Of a DNA stretch of 64,000 nt, positions 44,535 through 56,515 are shown in pieces. Below the pieces are notes generated by a model that made no database searches, was not told the origin of the DNA, and saw only the letters and a program-made list of their open reading frames with translations. The stretch comes from Stomoxys calcitrans (taxonomy: Eukaryota > Arthropoda > Insecta > Diptera > Muscidae). Location of the stretch: assembly GCF_963082655.1 (NCBI RefSeq), contig NC_081554.1:51462750-51526749 (forward strand). The letters are read 5' to 3'. The position numbers and the translations under genes are program-made. The number at the start of each line of letters is the position of its first letter. Position 1 is the first letter of the stretch.

Positions 44535-46120
44535 TTTCCCCCACCACCATATGATTTTATTATACCCACTAATCTGGTCATTCCATTTGTAACACCTTGA
44601 AATATTCGTCTAAGACCCCATCAAGTATATATATATTCTTGATCGTCTCGATGTTCCAAGTCCATCTAGTCAGGCCCGTCCATCGGACCGTCCGTCTGTC
44701 GCAATCACAATAGAGGTCGAACGCGTAAAGCTAGCCGCTTGAACATTTGCACAAATACTTAATATCGATGTAGGTCTCTGCGGATTGCGAATGGCCCATA
44801 TCGGTTCAGATTTAGATATAGCTTCCATATAAACCGAACTCCCGATTTGGCTTCCTGATCCTCTGGAAGATGCAATTTTTGTCTGATATGGCTGAAATTT
44901 TGCACATAGTGTTCCGTTATGACGTTCAACAACTGTGCAAACTGTACGGTCAAAATCGGTCTATAACCTGATATAGCTTCCATATAAACCGATCGCCCGA
45001 TTTGACTTCCTGATCCTCTGAAAGATGCAATTTTTGTCCGATTTGGCTGCCATTGTGCACGTGGTGTTTTGTTATGACGTTTAACAACTATGCCAATTAC
45101 GGTCTATAACCTGAGGGACTTCTTGAGCCCCTGATTTGACTTCTTGAGCTCCTGGAAGCCGTAATTTTTGTCCGATTTGGCTGAAATTGAGCATGTAGTG
45201 TTTCGTTATGACTTTCAACAACCGTGCCAAGTACGGTAGAGAGGCCACGGTAGCTCAGAGGTTAGCATGTCCGCCTATGCTGACGCTGAACGCCTGGGTT
45301 CGAATCCTGGCGAGACCATCAGAAAACATTTTCAGCAGTGGTTTTCCCCTCCTAATGCTGGGAACATTTATGAGGTTCTATGCCATGTAAAACTTCTCTC
45401 CAAATAGGTGTCGCTCTGCGTCATGCCGTTCGGACTCGGCTATAAAAAGGAGGCCCCTAATCTTTGAGCTTAAGCTTGAATCGGACTGCACTCATTGATA
45501 TGTGAGAAGTTAGCCCCTGTTCCTTAGTGGAATGTTGATGGGCAAAATTTGCCCATGAATTTGGGCACTCCAAATCGGTCTATAACGCGATATAGCTCCC
45601 ATATAAACCGAACTCCCGAGATGACTTCTTGAGCCTCTAAAAGCTGCAATTTTTGTCCGACTTGGTTGAAATTGAGCATGTAATGTTTTGTTATCACTTT
45701 CAACGACTGTGGTAAGTACTGTCTTAATCGGTCTATAACCTGATATAGTTCCCATATAAACCGATCTACCGATTTGACTTTTTGAGCCCCTGGAAGCTGC
45801 AATTTTTGTCCGATTTTTTTGAAATTGAGCATGTAGTGTTTTGTTATGACACTTAACAACTGTGCCAAGTTTGGTCCGAATTGTTCTATAACCTGATATA
45901 GCTCCCATATTAACCGATCTTCCGATTTGACTTCTACAGCCCCTACAAGCCGCAATTTTTGTCAGATTTGGCTGAAATTGAGCATGTGTTGTTTCGTTAT
46001 GACTTTCAACAACTGTGCCAAGTACGGTCCAAATCGGTCTTTAATCTGATATAGCTCCCATATAAACGATTTCCCGATTTGACTTCTTGAGCCCCTGGAA
46101 GCCGCAATTTTCGGCGCGGC
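44535..46120 (-). repeat. DINE-like element (subfamily C) split by a SINE
   Basis: CCCCCACCACCATATGATTT and TATACCCACTAATCTGGTCA form the damaged right end. CATCGGACCGTCCGTCTGTC lies near 44,679. About eight units follow, with CCTGATATAGCTCCCATATA. The SINE at 45,245-45,555 interrupts the array. The left end merges with the next element near 46,110. Confidence 0.65.
45245..45555 (+). mobile_element. tRNA-derived SINE, best-preserved copy
   Basis: A-box-like TAGCTCAGAGG at 45,251-45,261 and a perfect B box GGTTCGAATCC at 45,297-45,307, about 35 bp apart as in tRNA genes. The body has CCCCTCCTAATGCTGGGAAC, CGGACTCGGCTATAAAAAGG and GCACTCATTGATATGTGAGA, ending GGGCAAAATTTGCCC. The short palindrome GGGCAAAATTTGCCC at the 3' end is specific to this copy. 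A tRNA gene is ruled out because the arms do not close into a cloverleaf by eye and the head is fused to the shared body. Confidence 0.8.
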
Positions 46121-46510
46121 CGAATCTTTTATACCCTCCACCTTGCGCGGTATCTCTTTTGAGGTAAACAAAGAATATTGAATAAGAACTTTTATGCTAT
46201 TGGAGCTATATCAAGTTATAGTCCGATTCGAACGATAAATGAATGCTGATCATTGTAGAAGTCATTGTGTAATATTTCAGTTCATTCGGATAAGAATTGC
46301 GCCTTGTAGGAGCTCAAGAAGCAAAATCGGCAGTTGGTTTATATGGGAGCTGTATCAAGCTTTTGATCGATTCAGACCATATTTGGCACGTATGTTGAAG
46401 GTTATAAGAGAAGCCGTTGTTCAAAATTTCTGACAAATCGGATGAGAATTGCGCCCTCTAGAGGCTCAAGAAGTCAATATCCCCCATCCTATGGTGGTAT
46501 ACGTATAACA
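46110..46510 (+). repeat. DINE-like element with large internal deletion
   Basis: TTCGGCGCGGCCGAATCTTT, TATACCCTCCACCTTGCGCG, the opening CTATTGGAGCTATATCAAG shared with 985, two units, then a direct jump from CTCAAGAAGTCAATATC to CCCATCCTATGGTGG. Most of the array and the (GTCY)n block are missing. Confidence 0.65.
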
Positions 46511-47394
46511 AAAACTACCAAATTTTTGCAAATACATCAATTAGAAGCATTTAGCGAACTGTGAGGGCAATCTCATAACCTCTTTACCTCCTTTTCGATT
46601 TCGAAATATCTAGAAAGTCAAAATGTATCCCATTCCAAAGTCAATTGTTGGCGACAGACTCTCAATACGGTTAGGTATGCTAATTTTGACATTATCGCTT
46701 GACGTAAAAATGTTATGGAAGTAAGCAATCTTAAAATTAACATATAACCTTTGAAGCGAACACAACACAGAGCGGCAAATGTGGATGCATAGTTATGAAA
46801 AAACAAAAAATGATGTTTATGTTCCATTTGCAATGGGAAAAATGCAAGCTGCTGAATAAACAGCTCACAAGGTAAGGTACCTCCGCTGATTTATCAAGTC
46901 AGCCGTAAGCAACAGCAGTTTCATGGTGTAAATCAATTTGAAAGGTACTTCCGAGCGAAATTTATCATTAGCCAGCCATATGTTGGCTAAAGATATAGAA
47001 TATCAATAAAATGGCATAAATTATAAAAATTATGGTTGCCTTATGGCTTATGGGTGGCATCGTTAATGTGTTAACTATTTACTGAAATCACACTCAAATG
47101 CAAATGTGAATACAGCAAAAAAAAAAACACCGGCTTTAAGTATTCAAGAATTTTTTTTTACCATTTACGGTGATGTTAAAATTTTTGTGTGAACGTTGTT
47201 GGCTGGCGGTTTTTTCGTTGGACTTAAGCTTAAATTCATCGATGTTTTATTTTTTATTTTTTTTTTTTTTTTAATAAGCTGCATTGCCATACAATCAGCT
47301 GCAAGGTCAATATCATGGTCAGTTACAGCATTACTTGGCATATGAAAACGAACGCATGCGCAACGATGCTTACTATGAGAACAGTTTGAGCAGA
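46511..47394. other. Unassigned single-copy-looking DNA
   Basis: AT-rich. Homopolymer tracts at 47,118-47,128 (A) and 47,247-47,271 (T). No ORF with a recognisable domain. Confidence 0.4.
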
Positions 47395-48696
47395 AACAAG
47401 TAAAAGCGTGCTAAGTTCAGCCGGGCCGAATCTTATATACCCTCCACCATGGATCGCATATGTCGAGTTCTTTTCCCGGCATCTCTTCTTAGGCAAAGAT
47501 TTGCTCTGCTATTTGAGCGATATCAAGATAGGGTCCAGTTTGGGCCACAATTAAATTATATGTTGGAGACCTGTGTAAAATGTCAGCCAATTCGAATAAG
47601 AATTGCGCCCTTTGGGCGCTCAAGAAGTAAAATAGAGAAATCGATTTATATGGGAGCTGTATTGGGCTATAAACCGATTCAGACCATAATAAACACGTAT
47701 GTTGATGGTCATGAGAGAATCCGTCGTACAAAATTTCAGGAAAATCAGATAATAATTGCGACCTCTAGAGACCCAAGAAGTCAAGATCCCGGATCGGTTT
47801 ATATGGCAGCTATATCAGGTTATGAACCGATTTGAATCTTATTTGGCACAATTGTTGAAAGTAAGAATAAAACATGTCGTGCAAAATTCCATTCCAATCG
47901 GATAAGAATAGCCACCTCTAGAGGCTCAAGAAGTCAAGATCCCAGATCGGTTGATATGGCAGCTATAACAGGTTATGAACCGATTTGAACCTTATTTGGC
48001 ACAATTGTTGAAAGTAAGAATAAAATACGTCTTGCAAAATTTCAGCCAAATCGGATAGGAATTGCGCCCTCTAGAAGCTCAAGAAGTCAAGTCCCCAGAT
48101 CTGTTTATATGACAGCTATATCAGGTTATTTACCGATTTGTACCATACTTGGCACAGTTGTTGGATATCATAACAAAACACGTCGTGCGAAATTCCATTC
48201 CGATCGGATAAGAATTGCGCCCTCTAGAGGCTCAAGAAGTCAAGACCCAAGATCGGTTTATATGACAGCCATATCAGGTTATGGACCGATTTCAACCATA
48301 CTTGGCACAGTTGTTGGATATTATAACAAAACACGTCGTGCAAAAATTCATTTAAATCGGATAAGAATTGCGCCCTCTAGATGCTCAAGAAATCAAGACC
48401 CAAGATCGATTTATATGGCAGCTATATCAAAACATGGACCGATATGGCCCATTTACAATCCCAACCGACCTACACTAATAAAAAGTGTTTGTGCAAAATT
48501 TCAAGCGGCTAGCTTTACTCGTTCGAAAGTTAGCGTGCTTTGACAGACAGACGGACGGACATGGCTATATCGACATAAAATGGCACGACGATCAAGAATT
48601 TATATACTTTAGGGGGTCTCAGACGCATATTTCGAGATATTACAAACAGAATGGCGAAATTAGTATACCCCCATCCTATGGTGGAGGGTATAAAAA
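47395..48696 (+). repeat. DINE-like element (subfamily A), full length
   Basis: AACAAGTAAAAGCGTGCTAA, hairpin TTCAGCCGGGCCGAA (one change), TATACCCTCCACCAT, seven units, GACAGACAGACGGACGGACA near 48,542 and the terminus GGTGGAGGGTATAAAAA. Length is 1.30 kb. The in-phase frames at 47,449-47,835 and 48,109-48,543 are unit repeats and not genes. Confidence 0.8.
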
Positions 48697-49239
48697 TGTG
48701 TGGAATACTGGTTTTGCACTACAATGTCTTTTGAGTTTATCATGAATGGCTATCATCAATAATTAGCCATTGATCGGAGCTTGTAATTTGTTAATGACAA
48801 GAACGATGCTGATTATAGACCTTCTGGAAGGTTAGTATATACTTTTTTTTTTTTGATTTTTACAAAAACATTAATTCCAAGCATTTACAAATTTATATTT
48901 GACATTGTACTTTGTACGACTATTTTTTATATGAACCCCAACATATGGTTGGATATCTATATCAGCATATCAGATATAGCTGATATAGATCCCAAATAAA
49001 TCGATCGCCCACTAATATTTGTTGAATTCCAAGAGAGTATTACCGTAAAGTAGGGCTTCTATATTGTAAGCAATTGACCTTGTAATGAACTTCTTATTAA
49101 TAAATTAATAATAAAAGTACTAATTTTTTTCCTTTCTTTCCAGGTAATATACTGACATTAAAACAGAGTTCTCAACCATACTTTAATAGTGAGTACATGA
49201 TAAAATTGTTATTTTACTAAATAGAATTTTGAAGATATA
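48697..49239. other. Unassigned non-coding DNA
   Basis: A T run at 48,845-48,855. A short DINE-like trace, GATATAGCTGATATAGATCC, at about 48,971 contains a small palindrome. No gene. Confidence 0.4.
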
Positions 49240-52015
49240 AAAGATTGGCCAGTTTAGTTGCTAAGCTTTTTTTTGTGGGCCACCACATAAAATTCATGAC
49301 AAGATATGCGCTATTTAAGGCCCTGAATGACTCGCTTGTGTCAGCATGTCCTAGTGCCAAGCCAAGGGGCAAACAGCGACCGCCATGGTGGACCCCAGAG
49401 CTGGTTGGTCTAAAGGAAGGACTGCAGAAAACTCTTCAACAGAGCAAAACCCACAGGAGCACCACACGATTGGGACATCTATAAGGCTGAGCTAAAAAAA
49501 TATAAGGGCGAGCTTCGAAAGGTTCAGAACAAATCCTGGGTAGAATTCTGCAGATCCGTAGAGAATAAATCTGAGGCCTCTAGGCTAAGGAAGATTCTGT
49601 CCTCGACTCCTATTCAGAAGTCAGAGAATGTATGGACCATGTCTAGTGAGGAAACACTAGAACTACTCGTTGATACACATTTCCCCGGAAATTTTCCAAT
49701 GGACAACGTGGCGCCAGAAGAGGCCTCATCGGAGGCCATTAGGGATATTGTGTCTGAGCCGAAAATCCTTTGGGCGATAAGAAATTTCGACTCCTTTAAG
49801 ACGCCAGGCCCTAATGATGTAGTACCGGTTGAATTACAAGCTGTGTCTGAAAGACTGGTTCCCTGGCTTAGGGAGATATACTCTGCTTGTATCAGAATGT
49901 CATATGTACCTGTGGGATGGAGGGACATGAAGGTCATTTTCATTCCGAAAGCCAGAAAACCCTACCACACGAAGGCGAAAGATTTTCATCCCATAGGTCT
50001 GTCATCCTTTATGCTGAAGACTCTTGAGAAGTTGATAGAAACATATCTTAGGTCAAAGAACCCTGGAGATCGCCTGTCGCGGCAGCAGCGTGCATATAGT
50101 AAAGGCAAATCCACTGAAGCAGCCCTTCACGACCTAGTCGGCTACATCGAAGGCACTTTCGCTAAAAAGGAATATGCAATGGTTGCATTTCTTGGCATTA
50201 AAAGTGCTTTCAATAATGTAAAACCGACCTCAATCATGACGCAGTTGGAGTTTCTACGCATCAACTCCATAGTAAGAAAGTTTATTAATAACTTACTTAG
50301 TAAAAGATGCATTACGGCAGGCTTGGGATCTGTGGATCTTAAAAGATGGGTCAGCAGAGGAACTCCTCATGTCTCCTATACTTTGGAATATAGCCATTAA
50401 CAATAACTATAATATTGTCTCTGGAAGAAAAAGGTGGCGTATGCTGATGACATGGCAAGCCCAGCACTCTAAGAGATATGCTTCAGGAAGGTCTACGTGC
50501 AACAGCAAAGTGGGCCACCGAAAGTGGTTTGGTTATTAATCAGTGCAAAACAGAAGTAGTTCTTTTCAGCAGGAGATACAAGTTGCCTACAGTGGAACCT
50601 GTCTTCTTTGGAGGCGAGAATGTTCCATTTACAGAAAGCGCAAAATACCTGGGTGTTTAGCTGGACAGGTAATTGAACTTCAAATCCAACATTTTGGAAA
50701 GGGCAAGAAAGGCCACACTTGCCCTAAACACCTGCAAGAGAGCCATTGGCAAAAGTTGGGGGTTTAGAACTCGAGTCATGCATTGGGTATATACTGCAGT
50801 TGTCAGACCTATTATGCTATATGGTGTTGTGGTCTGGTGGACTGCACTTGAAAAGTCCACCTACTGCTCAATATTTAACCGGATGCAATGGATGGCTTGT
50901 TTGTACATCTACATCTTATGCCTCTGGACATTGTAGCTACCCAAATTGCGGGGAACACTGCCGTGAGGTTAAGGGGAGCTTTCTGATTGGTCATGTTGCG
51001 GCCACGGCCGATGTGTTATACTTGATACAATATCCAATGTTCCAGGCAGTGATAAAAATTACTGTACCACTATTCCTGATAGAACCGATTGGAACTACGA
51101 AATCCCTGGTAACCGAAGTTACATTAACTTCTATACGGATGGTTCCAAACTAAACGACCTGGTGGGATTTGGGGTGTACTCTAAAGATCTAGAACTGGTC
51201 ATATCGAAAATGTTACCCGACCACTGCAGTTTGTATCAATCAGAGATCCTTGCGATTAAGGAAGTGGTGGAATGGTTAAGATATAATGTCATAACGATGA
51301 TTGGCATAAATATCTTCCCAGGCAGCCATTAAATCCCTGGAGAACGTATTTCCGAACACAAAAACCGCCTTCGACTGTCGCCTATCTCTCAACGAGATGG
51401 CTGAACAGTTCAACTGTTCTGGGTGCCAGGCCACACAGATATCCCAGGGAATTCTAAAGCAGACGAGCTTGCGAGACTAGGAACTACCTTGCACACTCCA
51501 GGGACACTGGAATCTGTGGGTATGCTTCTAGCGACATGAAAGTTAAGTTTTAAGGACCAGGCCCGAAGGGCAACGAATGATAGGTGGTCACAAAGAGGGG
51601 GCTGTGAGCATTCCAAAACGGTGTGACCTCATTTAGACTTGAAGAGGTTTACCGCTTTGCTGTCATTGGCTACAACAGATGTCTCAATCATTGTGTCCGT
51701 CATGACAGGTCACTGCCTAATCGGAAAAATTGCTGACAGACTGAAGATTGCCAGCAACGACTTTTGCAGACGCTGTAGGGACATCGAGGAAGAAGAAACA
51801 ATGAACCACCTTCTGTGTGTGTGTCCCGCACTAGCAGTTAGAAGGAGTTCCACTTTAGGTTCTCATTTCTTTGAGAACCTGTCTGATTTAGCGGATGTGA
51901 ACATTCGCAAGGCATCTTCCTTCTCTGTTCCTGTGGTATCACAATGGGCGAAAACATCTAAGTAAGTCTGATGGCAGCCTGCAACTTAAACTTAACCTAA
52001 CCCTAACCTAAGCCT
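49240..52015 (+). pseudogene. Jockey-like LINE, 5'-truncated, degenerate
   Basis: The blocks of a LINE ORF2 appear in order. The pre-RT linker is KPRGKQRPPWWTPEL (49,350-49,410). The RT fingers/palm are FKTPGPNDVVPVELQ, FHPIGLSSFMLKTLEKLIE and QRAYSKGKSTEAALH (one open frame, about 49,470-50,400). The catalytic box YADD is intact at 50,440-50,451, but after three in-frame stops. Then come ESGLVINQCKTEVVLFSR, KYLGV, WVYTAVVRPIMLYGVVVWW and the RNase H start FYTDGSKLNDLVGFGVY near 51,130. VPGHTDIPGNSKADELA (about 51,425-51,475) is followed by the cysteine motif CRRCRDIEEEETMNHLLCVC. A CTTAACCTAACCCTAACCTA tail lies near 51,990. The endonuclease is absent and several stops and shifts are present. 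It is the source family for the fragments at 19.7, 23.1 and 28.9-29.4 kb. Confidence 0.85.
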
Positions 52016-52039
52016 TTGCATTGGATGTAGGCTTAGCCG

Positions 52040-53022
52040 TCGAATTTGAAATTTGCTTATATTTGATATTAGACAAGCCGGGCCCGCTATTTCGCCCCTG
52101 CTAGGTACCTGGTGTTTTTGCCATGGCCGGTAAATATGAACCGTTTGGATGGTGTTTTGGGACTGGGGCGGCCACCGGCACTTTTCACTTGCAATAGATA
52201 TCAAATTCGTTCTTTATTCCCAACGGAAATGAAGTTCAGTTTAGGGGGTGCTTTAGGAGTACCCCAAGAACACTTGGCTCAGAAATTGGATATCAAATTC
52301 GTTTTCTACTCTCAAAGTCCCATATTGTCATAATGGGTCAAATAACCCATTTGACGTATATTTAGGATGAAAAGCGCCACCTAGACCTGAACGCAAATTT
52401 TAATGTCATATTCGTAATTTACCCCAAATTCCTTTGATTGGAGTCCCATATAACCATGGTCGGCTAATATGCCCATTTGGGGGTATTTGGAAGTGGGCGA
52501 CCTCTCATTACTTGGACTTAACGTTGAATGCCATATTTGTAATCTACTGCGTAATACTTTTAATTTGAGTCCCATATTGAGACTAACTTCGAATATATCT
52601 GTTTAGAGGAGTTTTGGGTTTGGGAGGACCCTCTGGGTACTTGGACCCAAATTTTAATACCATATTCGTTATCTAGTCTGCAATACCTTTCATTTGATAA
52701 CCGTATTGTGCCCATCGGACCACTTTCGGATTTGGGTGGCGGTTTTGGGATAAGGGGGAGGGTCCGCCTCCATCCGATATCTAAAAATTATATAGCCTAT
52801 GTTTCGTTCCAGCCCTATGAAAATTTCAAGAAAATCCGTTCAGCCAAGTATCTTATAGTCATAATGGGTCTAATGGCGTTGGGTGGCGTGACCCCCTGTA
52901 CTTCGATCTGATTCTGTATGCAAGATTCGAAACCAATTCCCAAATACCTTTCGTTTGAGCCCCATATTGAATCCGTATTGTATCCGTAAAGGTGAAAGGG
53001 TCGTAAGGGGGAGGGTCCGGGG
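52040..53022 (+). repeat. Element E
   Basis: Starts GACAAGCCGGGCCCGCTATT, then units of ~130 bp (TTTGAGTCCCATATTGAG, GGGTACTTGGACCC), then the non-repetitive end GATAAGGGGGAGGGTCCGCC and GAAAATTTCAAGAAAATCCG. A second short copy of the end (GTAAGGGGGAGGGTCCGG) follows near 53,003. This copy supplies the start that is missing at 21,470. Confidence 0.6.
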
Positions 53023-53024
53023 GA

Positions 53025-53428
53025 GGGTTGGACCGAACTTATCACATTTGTAGGAACTCATAACAGAACACCATGTGCATTTTAGCCAAATCGGACAAAA
53101 ATTGCGGTATCCAGAGGCACAAGAAATCAAATCGGGGAATCGGTTTATATGGGAGCTTTATCCAATTCTAAACCGATATGACACATTTGCAATTCCCATC
53201 GACCTTGATCAGTATTAAGTACCTGTGCAAAATTTCAAGCTGTTAGTTTTACGCGTTCGACCGCTATCGTGATTTCAACAGACGGACGGACGGACATGGA
53301 TAGTTCGACTCATAATGTCGAGGCGATCAAGAATATATATATAGAATTTATATACTTTATGGGGTCCTGTTCCAAACGAAATGACTAGATTAGTAAACCC
53401 CCATCCTATTGTGGTGGGTATAAAAACT
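53025..53428 (+). repeat. DINE-like subfamily C fragment with right end
   Basis: GACCGAACTTATCACATTTG, two units, GACGGACGGACGGACATGG near 53,281, an internal ATATATATAGAATTTATATA expansion and the terminus CATCCTATTGTGGTGGGTAT. Confidence 0.65.
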
Positions 53429-53454
53429 GTTTAGAAATACACCAGGTTTATATA

Positions 53455-54883
53455 TTTTTATACCTACCACCGTAGGATAGGGGGTATATTCATTTAGTCA
53501 TTCCGTTTGTAACACATCGAAATATCAATTTCCGATTATTACGGATCGTCGTAAAATTCTAAGACGATTTAACGATGTCCGTCCGTCTGCTGTAATCACT
53601 CTACAGCCTTCGAAAATTGAGATATTGAGCTGAAATTTGACACAGATAGGTCTTTTTGATGCTCGCTGGTTAAGTTTTTGAACGGGCCAATTGGACCATA
53701 TTCTACTGATTTTCCGATAAAGGGTCTAATGCCCACAAATGCTTTATTTGTTATCCGATATTGCTGAAATTTGTTTCAGAGTGTTATTTGAAGTCTCCCT
53801 ACATATGACTTGAATATGGTTTAGATCGGACTATATTTAGATATGGCTGCCATATAGACCGATCTCCCGATAAAGGGTCTGAAGCCCAAAAAACTTTATT
53901 TTTTAACCGATTTCGCTGAAGTTTGAAACGGTGCGTAGTTTTAGGTCTCCCAATATAGGACTCAAACATAGTTCAGAACGGACTATATTTAGATATAGCT
54001 GTCATATAGACCGATCTGCCGATAAAGGGTCTAATGCCCATAAATGTTTTATTTTTTTATCTGATTTCGCAGAATTTTGAAACAGTTGGTAGGTAAATGC
54101 TTCCTAACATCTGACCCAAGTTTGGTTCAGATCGGACTATATTTAGATATAGCTGCTATATAGACCGATCTCCCGATAAAGGGTCTGAAGCCCATAAAAG
54201 ATTTTTTTAACCAATTTCGCTGAAATTTGGAACGATGAGTAGTTTTATACATCCCAATATCCGACCGAAATATGGTTCAGATCGGACTATATTTAGATAT
54301 AGCTGCCATATAGACCGATCATCCGATGAAGGGTCTGAAGCCCATAAAAGATTTAGTTTTTAACCGATTTCGCTGAAATTTGGAACAATGGGTTATTTTA
54401 AGCCTCCCCTAAATATGAATTAGATCGAACTTTATTTAGATATAGCTGCCATATATATTTCGATCTGCCGATAAAGGTTCTCAAGCCCATAAGAGCTGAA
54501 GGGTCTGAAGCCCATAAAAGCTTTATTTTTTAACCAATTTCGCTGAAATTTGGAACAGTGATAGTTTTACGCTTCCCAACATCCGACGCAAATATGGTTC
54601 AGATCGGACTGTTTTTAGATATAGTTGTCATATAGACCGATAAGCCGATTAAGGGTCTGAAGCTCATAAAATCTATATTTATTTCCCGATTTTTTTGAAA
54701 TTTGAAATACAAATTTCAATATTGACTTATATTTATTCGACCACTCAATGTCCATGCCGAATATGGGTGCATGAGTTATTCAATTTTTACCGGACAGTAA
54801 CGAAAGGGGGTTTTGCATATATATCCGAGGCGGTGGGTATCCAAAGTTCGGCCCGGCCGAACTTAATGCCTTTTTACTTGTTT
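53455..54883 (-). repeat. DINE-like element (subfamily D), full length
   Basis: Right terminus TTTTTATACCTACCACCGTA, short GTCCGTCCGTCTGC block, TCGAAAATTGAGATATTGAG, seven to eight units (ATAGACCGATCTCCCGATAA), GCGGTGGGTATCCAAAG, a perfect hairpin TTCGGCCCGGCCGAA and GCCTTTTTACTTGTTT. Length is 1.43 kb. Confidence 0.75.
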
Positions 54884-55342
54884 GAATTCATTGAATAAAT
54901 CACACAAATATTTGCAATAACTAAATAAACAAGTGAATAAATTTACAAGAAAGAAGTAATAACCCATTAAACTTAAAAATCTAAAACCGAAATGAATGAT
55001 AAAGAAACATAAAAGAGAAGCCACTCATGCGCTCATTCATTTCCCCATTGGTGGTATACGAGACTTACAATCAAACAGCCAGTCTGCCATTAAGCCAATC
55101 AGTCATTAAGCCGGTCGCCTATATAAATTTCAACGACCTACCTCAACTTCTTTTGTTAAGCGTTTGCTTTTCTGTTTCTGTTTCTTTTGTTTTTGATTTT
55201 ATATTTAACTTTTATTTGAGGCGTGCTGTTAACACATACCCTGTCAGATGATGAGCCGGCAAGCAAAATGCCAATAAAAACAAGTAAGCGTACACTAAAG
55301 CCAGGTAAAGCCGAATTTTTGGCGCCTGCGATAAGAAAGGCA
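54884..55342. other. Upstream flank of the errantivirus
   Basis: AT-rich, no gene. AACAAGTAAGCG at about 55,278 followed by GGTAAAGCCGAAT recalls a strongly decayed DINE-like left end, but the rest does not fit. The provirus inserted at the TATA at 55,343-55,346. Confidence 0.4.
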
Positions 55343-55455
55343 TATATGTTAACATCAAAGATGTTTGCTGGGATGTCAGCCAAACAAAAAATTCTTTATA
55401 TTGGATTTCGATACCAAAAAATTGCTGATTCTATTGATTAATTCATTGACCGCTG

Positions 55456-55461
55456 TCAGTC
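55456..55461 (+). promoter_or_regulatory. Candidate initiator in the 5' LTR
   Basis: TCAGTC matches the arthropod initiator consensus (TCAGTY) used by TATA-less gypsy-type LTR promoters. If it is used, U3 would be about 110 bp and transcription would begin near 55,458. There is no other support. Confidence 0.35.
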
Positions 55462-55792
55462 AACATTGTCCGCCTGCAACAACAAACAGTGAACCATCAT
55501 GATTTGTAAGCAACAATATGAAATGGTAATGGTAATGAAATGTAAGCATTTCTACAGCTAACGCAAGGGTCAACAATCCGTATCCACCAGTACCGCAGGT
55601 CAACAGCAAACACAGCAAAGCGGGTAACCTGACACCTCATGACGACAACAATAACAAAATCGTCAATCAGCAAGAAACCAATAGCAGCACCAGCAACAGC
55701 ACCAACCAACAGCAGCAGCGCCAACAGCAGCACCAACCAACTTCAACCTAAGTTTAAGATTTTTGATTCAGTTCTGTAAAAGCACTCAAATT

Positions 55793-55798
55793 AATAAA
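55793..55798 (+). terminator. Polyadenylation signal in the 5' LTR (altered in the 3' LTR)
   Basis: AATAAA, 25 bp before the end of the 5' LTR. The equivalent place in the 3' LTR (about 63,129) reads AATACC, so the copy that would normally process the genomic transcript lacks this signal. Confidence 0.55.
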
Positions 55799-55822
55799 AA
55801 CAGAAATTTAGTAACTGTTAAC

Positions 55823-55838
55823 TGGCGCCCAACAATCC
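55823..55838 (+). promoter_or_regulatory. Primer binding site, tRNA-Lys type
   Basis: TGGCGCCCAACAATCC begins at the last base of the 5' LTR. TGGCGCCC is complementary to the 3' end of tRNA-Lys (…GGGCGCCA), the primer used by gypsy and by lentiviruses; 17.6/297-type elements instead use tRNA-Ser (TGGCGCAG). It primes minus-strand DNA synthesis. Confidence 0.75.
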
Positions 55839-55989
55839 ATCAACGCACCCGGAGGCTGTGACCAAGGACCAAAAAAACACCCTAGAAGACCACAGAGGCT
55901 GTAGCTACAACTACCGGCTCAACACACGTCAACAAGTAAGCGGACGATTCTCCAAGTAGATTTAACGAAAGGACAACGAAATCGCCTCC

Positions 55990-56030
55990 ATGGACGTATG
56001 GAAAATCTTTATAGGGATACATTTGTAAGT
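55990..56030 (+). promoter_or_regulatory. Leader mini-ORF and env splice donor
   Basis: An ATG in good context (CTCCATGG) at 55,990 opens a frame of 12 codons that ends at TAA 56,026-56,028. The stop overlaps a consensus 5' splice site, GTAAGT, at 56,025-56,030. Splicing here keeps 35 nt of coding sequence (11 codons plus 2 bases). The acceptor at 61,165 supplies the third base and restores the env frame. In unspliced RNA the same ATG is an upstream ORF ahead of gag. Splicing to make env mRNA is known for gypsy; use of these exact sites is inferred. Confidence 0.65.
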
Positions 56031-56065
56031 AGGCAGTGAACAAAAAAAAAAAAAGTTGTGAATCG

Positions 56066-56434
56066 TAGATTTAATAATTAAGAAGAATTTAAATACAAAA
56101 GTGAAAAAAATGTGAAAACTCTGGTAGAGAAAAAAATTTTGGTGAATAATTAAAGAATTTAAAAATTGTAACTTCAGGAAATAGAAAAATCAATAGAATT
56201 AAGAAAAGTTGGAAAAAGTTAGATTTAATAATTAAGAAGAATTTAAGTACAAAAGTGAAAAAAATGTGAAAACTCTGGTAGAGAAAAAATTTTGGTGAAT
56301 AATTAAAGAATTTAAAAATTGTAACTTCAGGAAATAGAAAAATCAATAGAATTAAGAAAAGTTGGAAAAAGTTAGATTTAATAATTAAGAAGAATTTAAG
56401 TACGAAAGTGAAAAAAACGTGAAAACTCTGGTAG

Positions 56435-56515
<81 letters not shown>

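Larger units (their letters stand above)
55347..55823 (+). repeat. 5' LTR (477 bp)
   Basis: Starts TGTTAACATC and ends CTGTTAACT. The final T may belong to the primer binding site, because the two overlap by one base. Apart from the last ~30 bp it is identical to the 3' LTR. It contains a CAA/CAG-rich stretch (about 55,600-55,740) and AATAAA at 55,793-55,798. No TATA box was found at a sensible place; an initiator-like TCAGTC lies at 55,456-55,461, in line with TATA-less errantivirus promoters. Confidence 0.9.

Noticed and set aside
45245..45320. tRNA gene
   Set aside because: A and B boxes are present, but the sequence is fused to a body repeated at four other places in the window and no cloverleaf closes by eye, so it is a SINE head.
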